A DNA stretch of 64,000 nt. Origin: Porphyrobacter sp. CACIAM 03H1 (GTDB lineage: Bacteria > Pseudomonadota > Alphaproteobacteria > Sphingomonadales > Sphingomonadaceae). The notes below the pieces were generated by a model. That model did not search any database and was not told where the DNA came from. It was given only the letters and a program-made list of their open reading frames with translations. The stretch lies in assembly GCF_002215495.1 (NCBI RefSeq), contig NZ_CP021378.1, positions 1,426,764-1,490,763 on the forward strand, in the 5' to 3' direction. Made by a program: the position numbers and the translations under genes. Of this stretch, positions 1 to 9,028 are shown piece by piece; within the stretch, counting starts at the first letter, position 1; each line of letters begins with the position of its first letter.

Positions 1-142
1 AGGGGCTGGCAGGGGGCAGCTCGAAGCTCCCCGGCGTCTCCTGCGCGGCAAGCGGCGCGGCGAGCGCCAGCAGCGCGGCTGCGGGAAGGGCGGCGGCGGA
101 CAGGCGGGCGATGACGGGAAGCGGGGTCGGGCGGAGGATCAT
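1..142 (-). CDS. Exported protein, N-terminal fragment (clipped by window edge)
   Basis: Reading leftwards from the ATG at 142, the frame stays open to the window edge (47 codons). The first ~35 residues form a clear signal peptide: a basic start (MILRPTPLPVIAR), a long Ala/Leu-rich core and an AAPLAAQ-E type signal peptidase I site near residue 35. What follows is the start of a mature exported protein. Too little is present to assign a family. It is divergent from queF. Confidence 0.6.
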   Translation of the reverse strand, partial: MILRPTPLPVIARLSAAALPAAALLALAAPLAAQETPGSFELPPASP

Positions 143-315
143 GGCGCGGCGGCGTTCCGGGCGTGGGTTGGCAGGGCGACAAAGGGGGTGGGCGGGTATG
201 TGCGGGGGCGGGTCTGAACCGCGCCTGTCCCGACATCGCCCCCCCATAGGCCCGCCGCTCGCCCCGCGCCAGTTCCGGCCTTGCGCGCTGCGGCGGAACG
301 CGGCAACAGCGCGGC

Positions 316-789
316 ATGGAAAGCACACCCCCTCCCGCCAGGCCGACCCCGCAGTTCCTCGGCAAGGAAACCCCGCTCCCCGCCTCGCCGGAGGAAGCGG
401 TGCTCGACTATGTCCCCAATCCGCGCCCCGGCCTCACCTATCTGGTGCGTTTCGTCAGCCCCGAGTTCACCTCGCTGTGCCCGGTGACCAACCAGCCCGA
501 TTTCGCCCATCTGGTGATCGACTACGTTCCGTGGAAGACGATTGTCGAGAGCAAGAGCCTGAAGCTGTTCCTCGGCTCGTTCCGCAACCACAACGGCTTT
601 CACGAGGACGTCACCGTGGGCATCGGGGTGCGCCTGTTCGAGGAGATGCGCCCGCAATGGCTGCGCATCGGCGGCTACTGGTATCCGCGCGGCGGCATTC
701 CGATCGACGTGTTCTGGCAATCGGGTGCGCCGCCCGAGGGGCTATGGCTGCCCGACCAGGGCGTGCCGTCCTATCGCGGGCGCGGGTAG
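316..789 (+). CDS. queF: NADPH-dependent 7-cyano-7-deazaguanine (preQ0) reductase QueF, type I
   Basis: This enzyme reduces the nitrile of preQ0 to the amine preQ1 using NADPH. It is the last free-base step of queuosine biosynthesis before transfer to tRNA. The 157-residue protein is the short unimodular (type I) form. The family nucleophile is visible as Cys55 in [11 protein letters not shown], with the proton-transfer Asp62. The QueF signature [12 protein letters not shown] is at 77-88, followed by the NHNGFHE segment with the conserved His96-Glu97. The start at 316 gives the normal family length. The gene stands alone, with no other queuosine genes in view. Confidence 0.95.
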   Translation: MESTPPPARPTPQFLGKETPLPASPEEAVLDYVPNPRPGLTYLVRFVSPEFTSLCPVTNQPDFAHLVIDYVPWKTIVESKSLKLFLGSFRNHNGFHEDVTVGIGVRLFEEMRPQWLRIGGYWYPRGGIPIDVFWQSGAPPEGLWLPDQGVPSYRGRG

Positions 790-875
790 GCTGTATCGGG
801 GCGCATCACGCCGTCGTCGCGTGATCATCGTCCGGTCATCGCGGTGTCGTTGCGAGGCGCTTCGTCGATCCGAAG

Positions 876-891
876 CGTTTCACGTGAAACA
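876..891. other. parS-like ParB-binding site
   Basis: The 16-mer CGTTTCACGTGAAACA matches the widely conserved chromosomal parS consensus TGTTTCACGTGAAACA at 15 of 16 positions, with a perfect 14-bp palindromic core (877-890). It lies in the short intergenic space between the convergent ends of queF and the c-di-GMP gene, where a bona fide parS would be tolerated. No parA or parB is in the window. Chromosomal parS sites usually cluster near the replication origin, so this segment may be origin-proximal (inference). Confidence 0.8.
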
Positions 892-903
892 GCGGGGCCC
901 GGA

Positions 904-3096
904 TCAGGCCCCCGGCACGCTCAGTTCGAGCTGCACGAACTTCGGCACCGACTTGTTCGCCTCCCGCCACTTGGCCAGCGGGAAGGCGCCGGCACCGAGC
1001 GCCGCGAGCGGAATCCCGGCCTCGGCGAGCGAGTAGGGCGAGATGCGGTGGCGCGTCATGAACCCGCCGCTGCCGTCGGAGATCAGCGGGGTCTCGAACT
1101 TCAGGCCCTGGCTGTTCTCGGTGGCATTGGCGACCTTGCTAACCACCAGCTGCCCGTGGCCGAGATCGAGCACCACCTCGGTCCCGACCGGCACCCCGGC
1201 CAGCCCGTTGATCCGCGCGCCGGTCTTGGAGAGGTTGCGCAGGATCACGTCGTAGTAGTGGTCCTCGTGGATCAGCCCGACCTTGCGGAAGATCGTGATG
1301 CGTTCCGAGCGGTGACGCGGCGGGCCGCTGGGGCGGAAGGTGCCCGAACCCTCGGCGAACTGGGCGAGCACCTGCTCCTGCGTCATCGGGCGCGAGAAGA
1401 TGTAGCCCTGCACGAGGTCGGCGCCGCGCTCCTTGACGAGCGCGAGCTCGTCCATCGCCTCGACCCCTTCGGCCACTGTCTCCATCCCCAGCGCCTTGGC
1501 CAGCGCGACGATCGCGGCGATGATCGCGGGGTTGATGTCGCCGTTCTCGGTGCAGCCGCGCACGAAGCTCTGGTCGATCTTGATCTTGTCGAAATGGCCG
1601 TGCTTGAGATAGCCGAGCGATGAGTAGCCCGTGCCGAAATCGTCGAGCGCGAGGCGCACCCCCAGCTTCTTGAGATCGCGGAAGATCGCGTCGACCGTCT
1701 CGAGATCGCCGACGAAGACGCTCTCGGTGATCTCCAGTTCGAGCCGCTGCGGGGGCAGGCCCGAGGCGGCCAACGCGGCGGCGACCGCCTTGCGGTAGCC
1801 GGGACGGATGAACTGCTTGGCCGACACGTTGACCGCCACCCGGATCGTCTCGGGCCAGGCGAGCGCATCGATGCAGGCCTGGCGCAGCGCGATCTCGCCG
1901 ATGCGGATGATGAGGTCGTCGTTCTCGGCGACGGGGATGAACTGCGACGGGCTGATGTCGCCCTGTTCCTCGTCGTGCCAGCGCAGCAGCGCCTCGAAGC
2001 ACTTGACCTCGTTGGTGACGGGGTCGACGAGCGGCTGGTAGGCGAGCCGCAGCTCGTCGCGGTCGACCGCGTCGCGCAGCCGGTCGCCCAGAATCGCGGT
2101 CTTGGATGCGGCGTCGCGCAGCTCGCTGGTGAAGAAGCAGAAGGTGCCGCCGCGGGTTTCCTTCGCGGAATAGAGCGCCATGTCCGCCGCGCGGGTCAGC
2201 TCGTCGGCCTCGACCCCGTCATAGGGCGCGACCGCGATCCCGACCGAGGTGCCGATGATCGCCCGGCGACCGTTGATCTGGTAGGGCTGGGACACCGACT
2301 GGACGATGCGGTTGGCCAGCTCGCCGAGCGTGCCGCGGTCATCCATGTCGGGCAGCAGCACCTGGAATTCGTCGCCGCCGAGGCGGCCGACCTCGCCGTG
2401 ATTGCCGACGATCGACGTGAGGCGCTGCCCCACCTGCTTGAGAAGCTCGTCGCCCGCGGGGTGGCCCATCGTGTCGTTGACCTGCTTGAAGCGGTCGAGA
2501 TCGATCATCATCAGCGCGCAGCTGCGCTGGGTGATGCGGAAGGCGGCGAGCATCGCCGACAGGCGCTCGTTCAGCTTGCGCCGGTTCGCGAGCCCGGTCA
2601 GCTCGTCGACCTGGGATTGCCGCGCGACCTGGGTCTCGTAGGCATATTGCGCCGAGATATCGACCGCACTGCCGCGATAGCCGCGGAAGGTGCCGCCCGC
2701 ATCGGTCAGCGGCCGCCCGTTGAGTCGCCACCAGCGCGTCGCGCCGCGCCCGTCGGGCACGGCGACGATCTGCTCCTCGAGCTTGGACCGGGCGTTGAGC
2801 TTGAAGGCGAGGCTGCGCTGGGTCGGCGCGCCGGCTTCTTCGTCGATATCGTAGAAGACACGGGTGAGCGGCTTGCCGATCATGCTCTCGCCGCTTGCCC
2901 CGAGATCGTCGAGCGCACGCTGGGAGAGGAAGCTGAGATTGCCCTCGGCATCGGTCGCCCAGAACATCCCGACGCCGAGTTCCTCGACCTCGCTCAGCAC
3001 CGCCCCGCGATCGGGCGCGCCGCGGGACCCGGCGCTGCGTCGCCCGGACGCTTGCCCCCTGGGGCTGCTGGAAGCTTTGCGAAAACTGAGTGGCAT
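904..3096 (-). CDS. PAS-GGDEF-EAL-PilZ c-di-GMP signalling protein
   Basis: A 730-residue soluble protein. A PAS-like sensor (about 35-150) is followed by a diguanylate cyclase with an intact GGDEF at 240-244, an EAL phosphodiesterase with EALLR at 368-372, NVSAK (423-427), EITES (455-459) and DDFGTG (485-490), and a C-terminal PilZ-like domain (about 595-672, NLSKTG motif). Both catalytic motifs look intact. The RxxD inhibitory site expected five residues before GGDEF is absent. The start at 3096 is chosen over one 81 nt upstream because AAGGA sits six bases before it. The gene is divergent from the pcs operon, and their promoters share a 318-bp spacer. Confidence 0.92.
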   Translation of the reverse strand: MPLSFRKASSSPRGQASGRRSAGSRGAPDRGAVLSEVEELGVGMFWATDAEGNLSFLSQRALDDLGASGESMIGKPLTRVFYDIDEEAGAPTQRSLAFKLNARSKLEEQIVAVPDGRGATRWWRLNGRPLTDAGGTFRGYRGSAVDISAQYAYETQVARQSQVDELTGLANRRKLNERLSAMLAAFRITQRSCALMMIDLDRFKQVNDTMGHPAGDELLKQVGQRLTSIVGNHGEVGRLGGDEFQVLLPDMDDRGTLGELANRIVQSVSQPYQINGRRAIIGTSVGIAVAPYDGVEADELTRAADMALYSAKETRGGTFCFFTSELRDAASKTAILGDRLRDAVDRDELRLAYQPLVDPVTNEVKCFEALLRWHDEEQGDISPSQFIPVAENDDLIIRIGEIALRQACIDALAWPETIRVAVNVSAKQFIRPGYRKAVAAALAASGLPPQRLELEITESVFVGDLETVDAIFRDLKKLGVRLALDDFGTGYSSLGYLKHGHFDKIKIDQSFVRGCTENGDINPAIIAAIVALAKALGMETVAEGVEAMDELALVKERGADLVQGYIFSRPMTQEQVLAQFAEGSGTFRPSGPPRHRSERITIFRKVGLIHEDHYYDVILRNLSKTGARINGLAGVPVGTEVVLDLGHGQLVVSKVANATENSQGLKFETPLISDGSGGFMTRHRISPYSLAEAGIPLAALGAGAFPLAKWREANKSVPKFVQLELSVPGA

Positions 3097-3262
3097 GCCC
3101 AATCCTTGTCCGCAATCCGTGTCGAGGCGTGCTTGCTCCGGCGCAGGGCGGATCGTCCACGCAGGATGGCCCGCCATAGGACGAACGTCGTTGAAAAAGC
3201 GTTACGCGCCCACTGGCATGGCGGCGCACGACAGATCGAGGCAGGCCAGCGGCGAGTGATGC

Positions 3263-3287
3263 GGAACCGTTCGGGTTTCGCAGCGTT
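3263..3287 (+). promoter_or_regulatory. EcfG-type (general stress response) promoter candidate for pcs
   Basis: GGAAC at 3263-3267, a 16-bp spacer, then CGTT at 3284-3287. This is an exact match to the alphaproteobacterial EcfG/sigma-EcfG consensus GGAAC-N16/17-CGTT. It is oriented toward pcs and lies about 130 bp before its start. A chance match somewhere in 64 kb is plausible, but this one is intergenic and correctly oriented. Confidence 0.5.
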
Positions 3288-3316
3288 ATCGGTTTGTGCA
3301 ACTGTGGGGCATTTTC

Positions 3317-3346
3317 TTGCCGATGCACGGCTGCCTTGCGTAATTT
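3317..3346 (+). promoter_or_regulatory. Sigma70-like promoter candidate for pcs operon
   Basis: TTGCCG (3317-3322), an 18-bp spacer and TAATTT (3341-3346), an AT-rich island in GC-rich DNA about 70 bp before the proposed pcs start. This is a visual match only. Confidence 0.35.
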
Positions 3347-3414
3347 TGCTACATCACCACCGGCGTTGGGGACCGCGCCCTTGCGAACTTTGCGACAATC
3401 GGGGGGACTGCGTC

Positions 3415-6400
3415 ATTTCTGTCGACACTCTGCTGGCGAGCAAGCCCGATGACCTGGTGAACCCCGTCGCCACCCGCGCCGACTGGGAGGCGATGCGCGC
3501 GGCCGCGCTCGCCGATCCGGGCGCGTTCCACGGTGCCATCGCGGCGCGGAACATGCACTGGTTCGTGGCCGATTGCGGAGCTGAAGGCGCGTGGTTGGCC
3601 AAGGGCGAGGACGGGCGCTGGACCGGATGGGACGCCGCCACCGCCGCTCCGGTTGCTCCCGATCTGGCGGAGGGCTTCACCCCCTGGCACACCGGCTTCG
3701 ACGGCTCCACTCCGCCGCACTGGCGCTGGTTCGTGGGTGGGCGCACCAACGCGGCCTTCTCCGAACTCGACCGCCACGTGCTCGCCGGACACGGGGCCGA
3801 AGCCGCGCTGGTGTTCGAGGGCGACCGCTGGGACATGTCCGCCAACGGCGGCAAGGGCGCCCCGATCGACTGCTTCACTGTCAGCCGCAAGCGGCTGCTG
3901 CTCGAGGTCGCCAAGTGCGCGGTGGCGCTCGAGGCGCTGGGGCTGAAGCCGGGCGACCGCATGGCGCTGAACATGCCCAGCATCGTGCCCCAGATCTACT
4001 GGACCGAGGCCGCCAAGCGCATGGGCGTGGTCTACACGGCGGTGTTCGGGGGCTTTTCCGACAAGACCCTCTCGGACCGGATCGCCGACACCGGGGCGCG
4101 GGTGATCGTCACCAGCGACGGCTCCTACCGCAACGCGCAGGTCGCGGCCTTCAAGAACGCCTACACCGATCCGGCGCTCGACAATTTCGTGCCGGTGACG
4201 ACGGCACTGGAGATCCTCGGCGGGCTCGATCTCGAACTGGCGGCGGAGGATCACGACACCATCCTTGCCGCGGTGCGCGAGGCGCTCGCTGGAGAGATCA
4301 CGGTCGACCGTTCGGACGTGATGCGCGGCGTCGGCAAGGCGCTGATCCAGCTCGGCGGCGAGGGCCGCATCACCTCGGCTGACGCGGCGCGGGTGCGGAT
4401 CGCGATTGCCTCGAGCCTCGTCACCCTGCCGCCGCGGGTCGAGGCGGTGATCGTGTGCCGCCACACTCACCAGCCCGACATGATCTGGCGCGAGGAACGC
4501 GACCGCTGGAGCCACGAGCTGACCGAGGCGGCGCTCGGCACGGTGCTGGAGAAGGCGCGCGCGGCAGGCTTCGCCGTGCAGTCGGAAGCGGAACTGATGG
4601 CATTGCCGGACGGCGACTTCGTGCGCGCGATCTGGGCTTCGTCGAAGCCGATGCCGGTCGATGCCGATTACCCGATGTTCTTCATCTACACCTCGGGCAG
4701 CACCGGCAAGCCCAAGGGGATTGTCCACAGCCACGGCTATGCCGCGGGCGTTGCCGAGACGATGAAGGTGAGCTTCGACGCGCGGGCCGGCGACACGCTG
4801 TTCGTGGTCGCCGATCCGGGCTGGATCACGGGGCAGAGCTACCTGATCTGCGCGCCGCTGATGACGCGCGTGACGAGCCTGGTCTCGGAAGGCTCGCCGG
4901 TCTTTCCCCACGCGGGGCGCTTCGCCTCGATGATCGAGCGGCACGGGGTGAAGATCTTCAAGGCCGGCGTGACCTTCCTCAAGTCGGTGATGAGCGATCC
5001 CGACAACCTCGCCGAAGTGCAGCGCTACGACATGAGCGGGTTGAGGGTGGCGACCTTCTGTGCCGAGCCTGTCTCGCCATCGGTGCAGGCCTTCGGGATG
5101 GAGCACGTTACGCCCCGCTACATCAATTCCTACTGGGCGACCGAGCACGGCGGGATCGCCTGGACGCACATGTTCGCGAACGACGACTTCCCGCTGCGCC
5201 CCGACGCGCACGCCTATCCGCTGCCGTGGATCGTCGGCGATGTCTGGGTCGAGGACGAGGCGGGTCAGGGCGGCGAGGCCCCCTTCGCCCGTTCCGGCGA
5301 GGGCGGCGTGCCGTGGCGCAGGGCCGAGGTGGGAGAGAAGGGCGAAATCGTCATCGCCGCGCCTTACCCTTACCTCGCGCGCACCATCTGGGGCGACATC
5401 GCGGGCTTCAAGGTGGAGGACGGCCGCGTCGATCCCGCCTGGCGCGGGGACGCCAAGCGCTGGGAGGAAGGCTACTGGCGGCGCTGGAAGGGTGCCTGGG
5501 CCTATACCCAAGGCGATTTCGCTATCCAGCACGCCGACGGCTCCTTCTCGCTCCACGGTCGCTCGGATGACGTGATCAACGTCTCGGGCCATCGCATGGG
5601 CACCGAGGAGATCGAGGGCGCGGTGTTGCGCGACAAGGCGCTTGCGCCGGATTCGCCGGTCGGCAACGTTCTTGTGGTCGGCGCGCCGCACCGCGAGAAG
5701 GGACTGACCCCGCTCGCCTTCGTGGTGCCGGTCGCAGGACGGAAGCTCACGCACGAGGACAAGCGCCGTCTGTTCGATCTGGTGCGCACCGAGAAAGGCG
5801 CGGTCGCGGTGCCGGCGGACTTCATCGAGGTCAGCCAGTTCCCCGAGACCCGCAGCGGCAAATACATGCGCCGCATGGTCCGCGCGCTGGTGGTGGGCGA
5901 GGATGTCGGCGACGTCACGACGCTGCGCAACCCCGAGGCGCTGGATGAATTGCAGCGCGTTATCGCCGACTGGCAGCGAAAGCAGCGCATGAGCGACGAG
6001 CAGGCGCTGTTCGACCGGCACCGCTATTTCCTCGTGCAGTACAACACGGTTGCGCCGGGCAAGCAGGTCGCGACCGTCACGGTCACCAATCCGCCCGTCA
6101 ATGCATTGAACGAACGCGCTATCGACGAACTGGTGCTGGTCACCTCCACCCTCGCGCGCGACGACAACGTGGTGGCGGTGGTCTTCACCGGCGAGGGCAC
6201 CTCGTCCTTCGTCGCGGGGGCCGACATCCGCCAGATGCTCGAGGAGATCCACACGGTCGAAGAAGCGATGGTGCTCCCCAACAACGCGCACCTCGCCTTC
6301 CGCACCATCGAGAGCATGAGCAAGCCCTGCGTCGCGGCGGTGCAGGGGGTGGCGCTGGGCGGGGGCATGGAGTTCGCGCTCGCCTGCCACTACCGCGTTG

Positions 6401-8922
6401 CCGAGCCGGTGGCGCGCTTCGGCCAGCCGGAAATCCGGCTGCGGCTGCTTCCCGGCTACGGCGGCACCCAGCGCCTGCCGCGCCTGCTCGCCGACCGACG
6501 AGGCGCGGAAGGCGTGCGCGATGCGCTCGACCTGATCCTCGGCGGGCGGAGCATCACCGCCGAGCAGGCGGCGAACATCAGGCTGGTGGATCAGCTGGTC
6601 GACGGTGCCGAGGATGCGCTTTCGGCAGCCCACGCCGCCGTGCGCGATTTCGTGAAGCACGGGCCGGGCAGTGCGCTCGGCTGCGCCTTCGCGGAGCGGC
6701 AGGCGGCGACCGCGCGCTGGGAAAGCGCGGCAGAGGTCGATCTCGATGCCGTGCTGGAAGACGATTTCCTCCAGCGTATCCTGCGGCAGCTCGAATGGGC
6801 AGGCCGCGATATCGCGGGTGCCCGGGCGCTGGACGCGGTGCGCACCGGGCTGGAGCATGGCATCACGCAAGGGACGGCGCGCGAGGCGCGGCTCTTCGCC
6901 GAAGCCATCGTCGATCCCGAGGGCGGGAAGACCGGCATCCGCCAGTTCATCGACAAGGTCGCCCCCCCGCTCCCCGTCCGCCGCGACGGGGTGTGGATCG
7001 ACGCCGAGCACGAGATGCGCGCACAGGCACTCGAGGCAGCGGGCGATCTGCTCCCCGTCGGCGCGCCCTTCTACCCGGGCGTCACCCCGATCCCGCCGTG
7101 GCAATATGCCTTCGGCATCGCCCGCGATCCCGCTACCGGTCAGCCCCGCTTCGGCCCGCCCGCGAGCCACGAGAAGGAGCTGATCGTCAAGACCCCCGAG
7201 CCCGCGCCGAACGAGGCGCTGCTCTACATGCTGACGAGCGAGGTTAACTTCAACGACATCTGGGCGCTGACCGGTATCCCCGTCTCGCCCTTCGATGCGC
7301 ATGAGGAAGACGTGCAGATCACCGGATCGGGCGGCATCGCGCTGGTCGCGGCGCTCGGTTCCGAGACCCGCGCGCAGGGGCGGATCAAGGTCGGCGATCT
7401 GGTCACCGTGTATTCGGGGACCAACGATCTCCTGAGCCCGCTGGTCGGCAATGACCCGATGTATGCCGACTTCAGCATCCAGGGCTACGAGACCGAGACC
7501 GGCAGCCACGCGCAGTTCCTGACGGTGCAGGCGCCGCAGATGCACAAGGTGCCGCCCGACCTGACGCTGGAGCAGGCGGGGAGCTATGTGCTGAACTTGG
7601 GCACGATTGCCCGCTGCCTGTTCACCACCTTGCAGATCGCGCCGGGGCGGACGCTGTTCGTCGAGGGCGCGGCGACGGGGACGGGACTCGATGCGCTGCG
7701 TTCCTCGGTGCGCACCGGCTTGCAGGTGACGGGGCTGGTATCCTCGGAGGAGCGCGCGGCCTTCATCACCAAGGTGCAGGGCGCGGTCGGGGCGATCAAC
7801 CGCAAGGATGGGCGCTTTGCCGACCTCTACACCGTCGTGCCCGAGGACAAGGCCGAGGCCATCGCGTGGGAAGCCGCAGGCGCACCGCTGGTCGAGGAAT
7901 ACAAGGCGCTGAACGGCGGCAAGCTTGCCGATTACGTGGTGAGCCACGCAGGTGAGACCGCCTTCCCGCGCTCGTTCCAGCTGCTCGCCGAAGGCGGCAC
8001 GCTCGCCTTCTACGGCGCGTCGTCGGGCTACCACTTCAGCTTCATGGGCAAGCCGGGGACGGCCTCGCCCGAGGAGATGCTCCGCCGTGCGCAGCTCAGG
8101 GGCGGCGAGGCGGTGCTGATCTTCTACGGCCCCGGCTCCTCCGACCTGCTCGACGAGACCGGGCTCGAAATGATCGAAGCCGCCCGCCGCTTCAACGCCC
8201 GCTCGGTCATCGCCACCACCACCGACGGGCAGCGCGAGTTCCTGCAATCGCTGGGCCTCGAGGACGCGATCGAGGGCATCGTCAGCCTCGAGAGCATCCG
8301 CCGCCGCGAGGGGGCGAACTTCCATTGGCCCGACACCATGCCGCGCCTGCCCGATGCCAAGGCCGACATCGAGGTCTTCAAGGCCGCCGTGCGCGACTAC
8401 CAGGACCGGGTGATGAAGCCCTTCGGCTCGGCGGTCGGCAAGATCCTGCGCTCGCCCGACAATCCGCGCGGCAGCCCCGATCTGGTGTTCGAACGCGCCG
8501 GGCAGGACACGCTCGGCATCTCGACCTCGCTGGTGAAGCCCTTCACCGGCCGCGTGATTTTTGCGGAAGACCTCACCGGCTGCCGCTTCACTTTCTACGC
8601 CCCGCAGGTGTGGACCCGCCAGCGGCGCATCTACATGCCGACCGCGCAGATCTTCGGCACGCACCTGTGCAACGCCTACGAGGTCGCGCGGATGAATGAC
8701 ATGATCGCGGCGGGCCTGCTCGAAGTGACCGAGCCCGAGGTGGTGCCGTGGGAGGGCCTGCCGGAAGCGCACCAGGCGATGTGGGACAACCGGCACACCG
8801 GATCGACCTATGTGGTCAACCATGCGCTCCCCGAAATGGGCCTCAGGAGCCGCGACGCATTGCTCGAAGCGTGGGCGGCCTCGGGCGCGGCATCTGCAAG
8901 TCCCGGGGAACCGGAAGCCTGA
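3415..8922 (+). CDS. pcs: Trifunctional propionyl-CoA synthase (3-hydroxypropionate pathway)
   Basis: This enzyme converts 3-hydroxypropionate to propionyl-CoA using ATP, CoA and NADPH, in three fused domains. The acyl-CoA synthetase (about 1-860) has the AMP-binding loop YTSGSTGKPKG at 425-435, the YWATEHGG motif and catalytic Lys816 in SGKYMRR. The crotonase-type dehydratase (about 870-1200) has GVALGGGME near 978-986 and Glu1006 in GQPEIRL. The enoyl-CoA reductase of the MDR family (about 1240-1835) has its NADPH loop VEGAATGTG near 1417. Length, 1835 residues, fits the family (about 1820). No ATG suits the homologous N-terminus. The conserved part begins near VDTLLASKPDDL, just after an ATT at 3415 that follows GGGGGGA. 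GTG 3457 or ATG 3493 would trim conserved-looking residues. mcr follows 106 bp downstream. Confidence 0.93.
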   Translation: MSVDTLLASKPDDLVNPVATRADWEAMRAAALADPGAFHGAIAARNMHWFVADCGAEGAWLAKGEDGRWTGWDAATAAPVAPDLAEGFTPWHTGFDGSTPPHWRWFVGGRTNAAFSELDRHVLAGHGAEAALVFEGDRWDMSANGGKGAPIDCFTVSRKRLLLEVAKCAVALEALGLKPGDRMALNMPSIVPQIYWTEAAKRMGVVYTAVFGGFSDKTLSDRIADTGARVIVTSDGSYRNAQVAAFKNAYTDPALDNFVPVTTALEILGGLDLELAAEDHDTILAAVREALAGEITVDRSDVMRGVGKALIQLGGEGRITSADAARVRIAIASSLVTLPPRVEAVIVCRHTHQPDMIWREERDRWSHELTEAALGTVLEKARAAGFAVQSEAELMALPDGDFVRAIWASSKPMPVDADYPMFFIYTSGSTGKPKGIVHSHGYAAGVAETMKVSFDARAGDTLFVVADPGWITGQSYLICAPLMTRVTSLVSEGSPVFPHAGRFASMIERHGVKIFKAGVTFLKSVMSDPDNLAEVQRYDMSGLRVATFCAEPVSPSVQAFGMEHVTPRYINSYWATEHGGIAWTHMFANDDFPLRPDAHAYPLPWIVGDVWVEDEAGQGGEAPFARSGEGGVPWRRAEVGEKGEIVIAAPYPYLARTIWGDIAGFKVEDGRVDPAWRGDAKRWEEGYWRRWKGAWAYTQGDFAIQHADGSFSLHGRSDDVINVSGHRMGTEEIEGAVLRDKALAPDSPVGNVLVVGAPHREKGLTPLAFVVPVAGRKLTHEDKRRLFDLVRTEKGAVAVPADFIEVSQFPETRSGKYMRRMVRALVVGEDVGDVTTLRNPEALDELQRVIADWQRKQRMSDEQALFDRHRYFLVQYNTVAPGKQVATVTVTNPPVNALNERAIDELVLVTSTLARDDNVVAVVFTGEGTSSFVAGADIRQMLEEIHTVEEAMVLPNNAHLAFRTIESMSKPCVAAVQGVALGGGMEFALACHYRVAEPVARFGQPEIRLRLLPGYGGTQRLPRLLADRRGAEGVRDALDLILGGRSITAEQAANIRLVDQLVDGAEDALSAAHAAVRDFVKHGPGSALGCAFAERQAATARWESAAEVDLDAVLEDDFLQRILRQLEWAGRDIAGARALDAVRTGLEHGITQGTAREARLFAEAIVDPEGGKTGIRQFIDKVAPPLPVRRDGVWIDAEHEMRAQALEAAGDLLPVGAPFYPGVTPIPPWQYAFGIARDPATGQPRFGPPASHEKELIVKTPEPAPNEALLYMLTSEVNFNDIWALTGIPVSPFDAHEEDVQITGSGGIALVAALGSETRAQGRIKVGDLVTVYSGTNDLLSPLVGNDPMYADFSIQGYETETGSHAQFLTVQAPQMHKVPPDLTLEQAGSYVLNLGTIARCLFTTLQIAPGRTLFVEGAATGTGLDALRSSVRTGLQVTGLVSSEERAAFITKVQGAVGAINRKDGRFADLYTVVPEDKAEAIAWEAAGAPLVEEYKALNGGKLADYVVSHAGETAFPRSFQLLAEGGTLAFYGASSGYHFSFMGKPGTASPEEMLRRAQLRGGEAVLIFYGPGSSDLLDETGLEMIEAARRFNARSVIATTTDGQREFLQSLGLEDAIEGIVSLESIRRREGANFHWPDTMPRLPDAKADIEVFKAAVRDYQDRVMKPFGSAVGKILRSPDNPRGSPDLVFERAGQDTLGISTSLVKPFTGRVIFAEDLTGCRFTFYAPQVWTRQRRIYMPTAQIFGTHLCNAYEVARMNDMIAAGLLEVTEPEVVPWEGLPEAHQAMWDNRHTGSTYVVNHALPEMGLRSRDALLEAWAASGAASASPGEPEA

Positions 8923-9028
8923 CCCGCGCGTTGCGGTTTTTGAAACGTTCTTAACTCTCCTCCCCAGGGTTTGAACGAAGTGCAAAGCGAAGCGCGGCTT
9001 CGCGGCAATTTTCTGTGAGGAGAGTCCT

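Larger units (their letters stand above)
3097..3414. other. Divergent intergenic region between c-di-GMP gene and pcs operon
   Basis: This 318-bp spacer separates the leftward GGDEF-EAL gene from the rightward pcs-mcr-accA operon. It holds an EcfG-like promoter (3263-3287) and a sigma70-like promoter candidate (3317-3346), both pointing toward pcs, and the ribosome binding site of the GGDEF-EAL gene. I see no small gene in it. A reading frame continuous with pcs runs through it, but it is only a passively open GC-rich frame. Confidence 0.7.

Noticed and set aside
1975..3414. Long plus-strand open frame continuous with pcs upstream of 3415
   Set aside because: It is antisense to the GGDEF-EAL gene, has no domain similarity and reads as low-complexity shadow translation. 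GC-rich DNA leaves such frames open.
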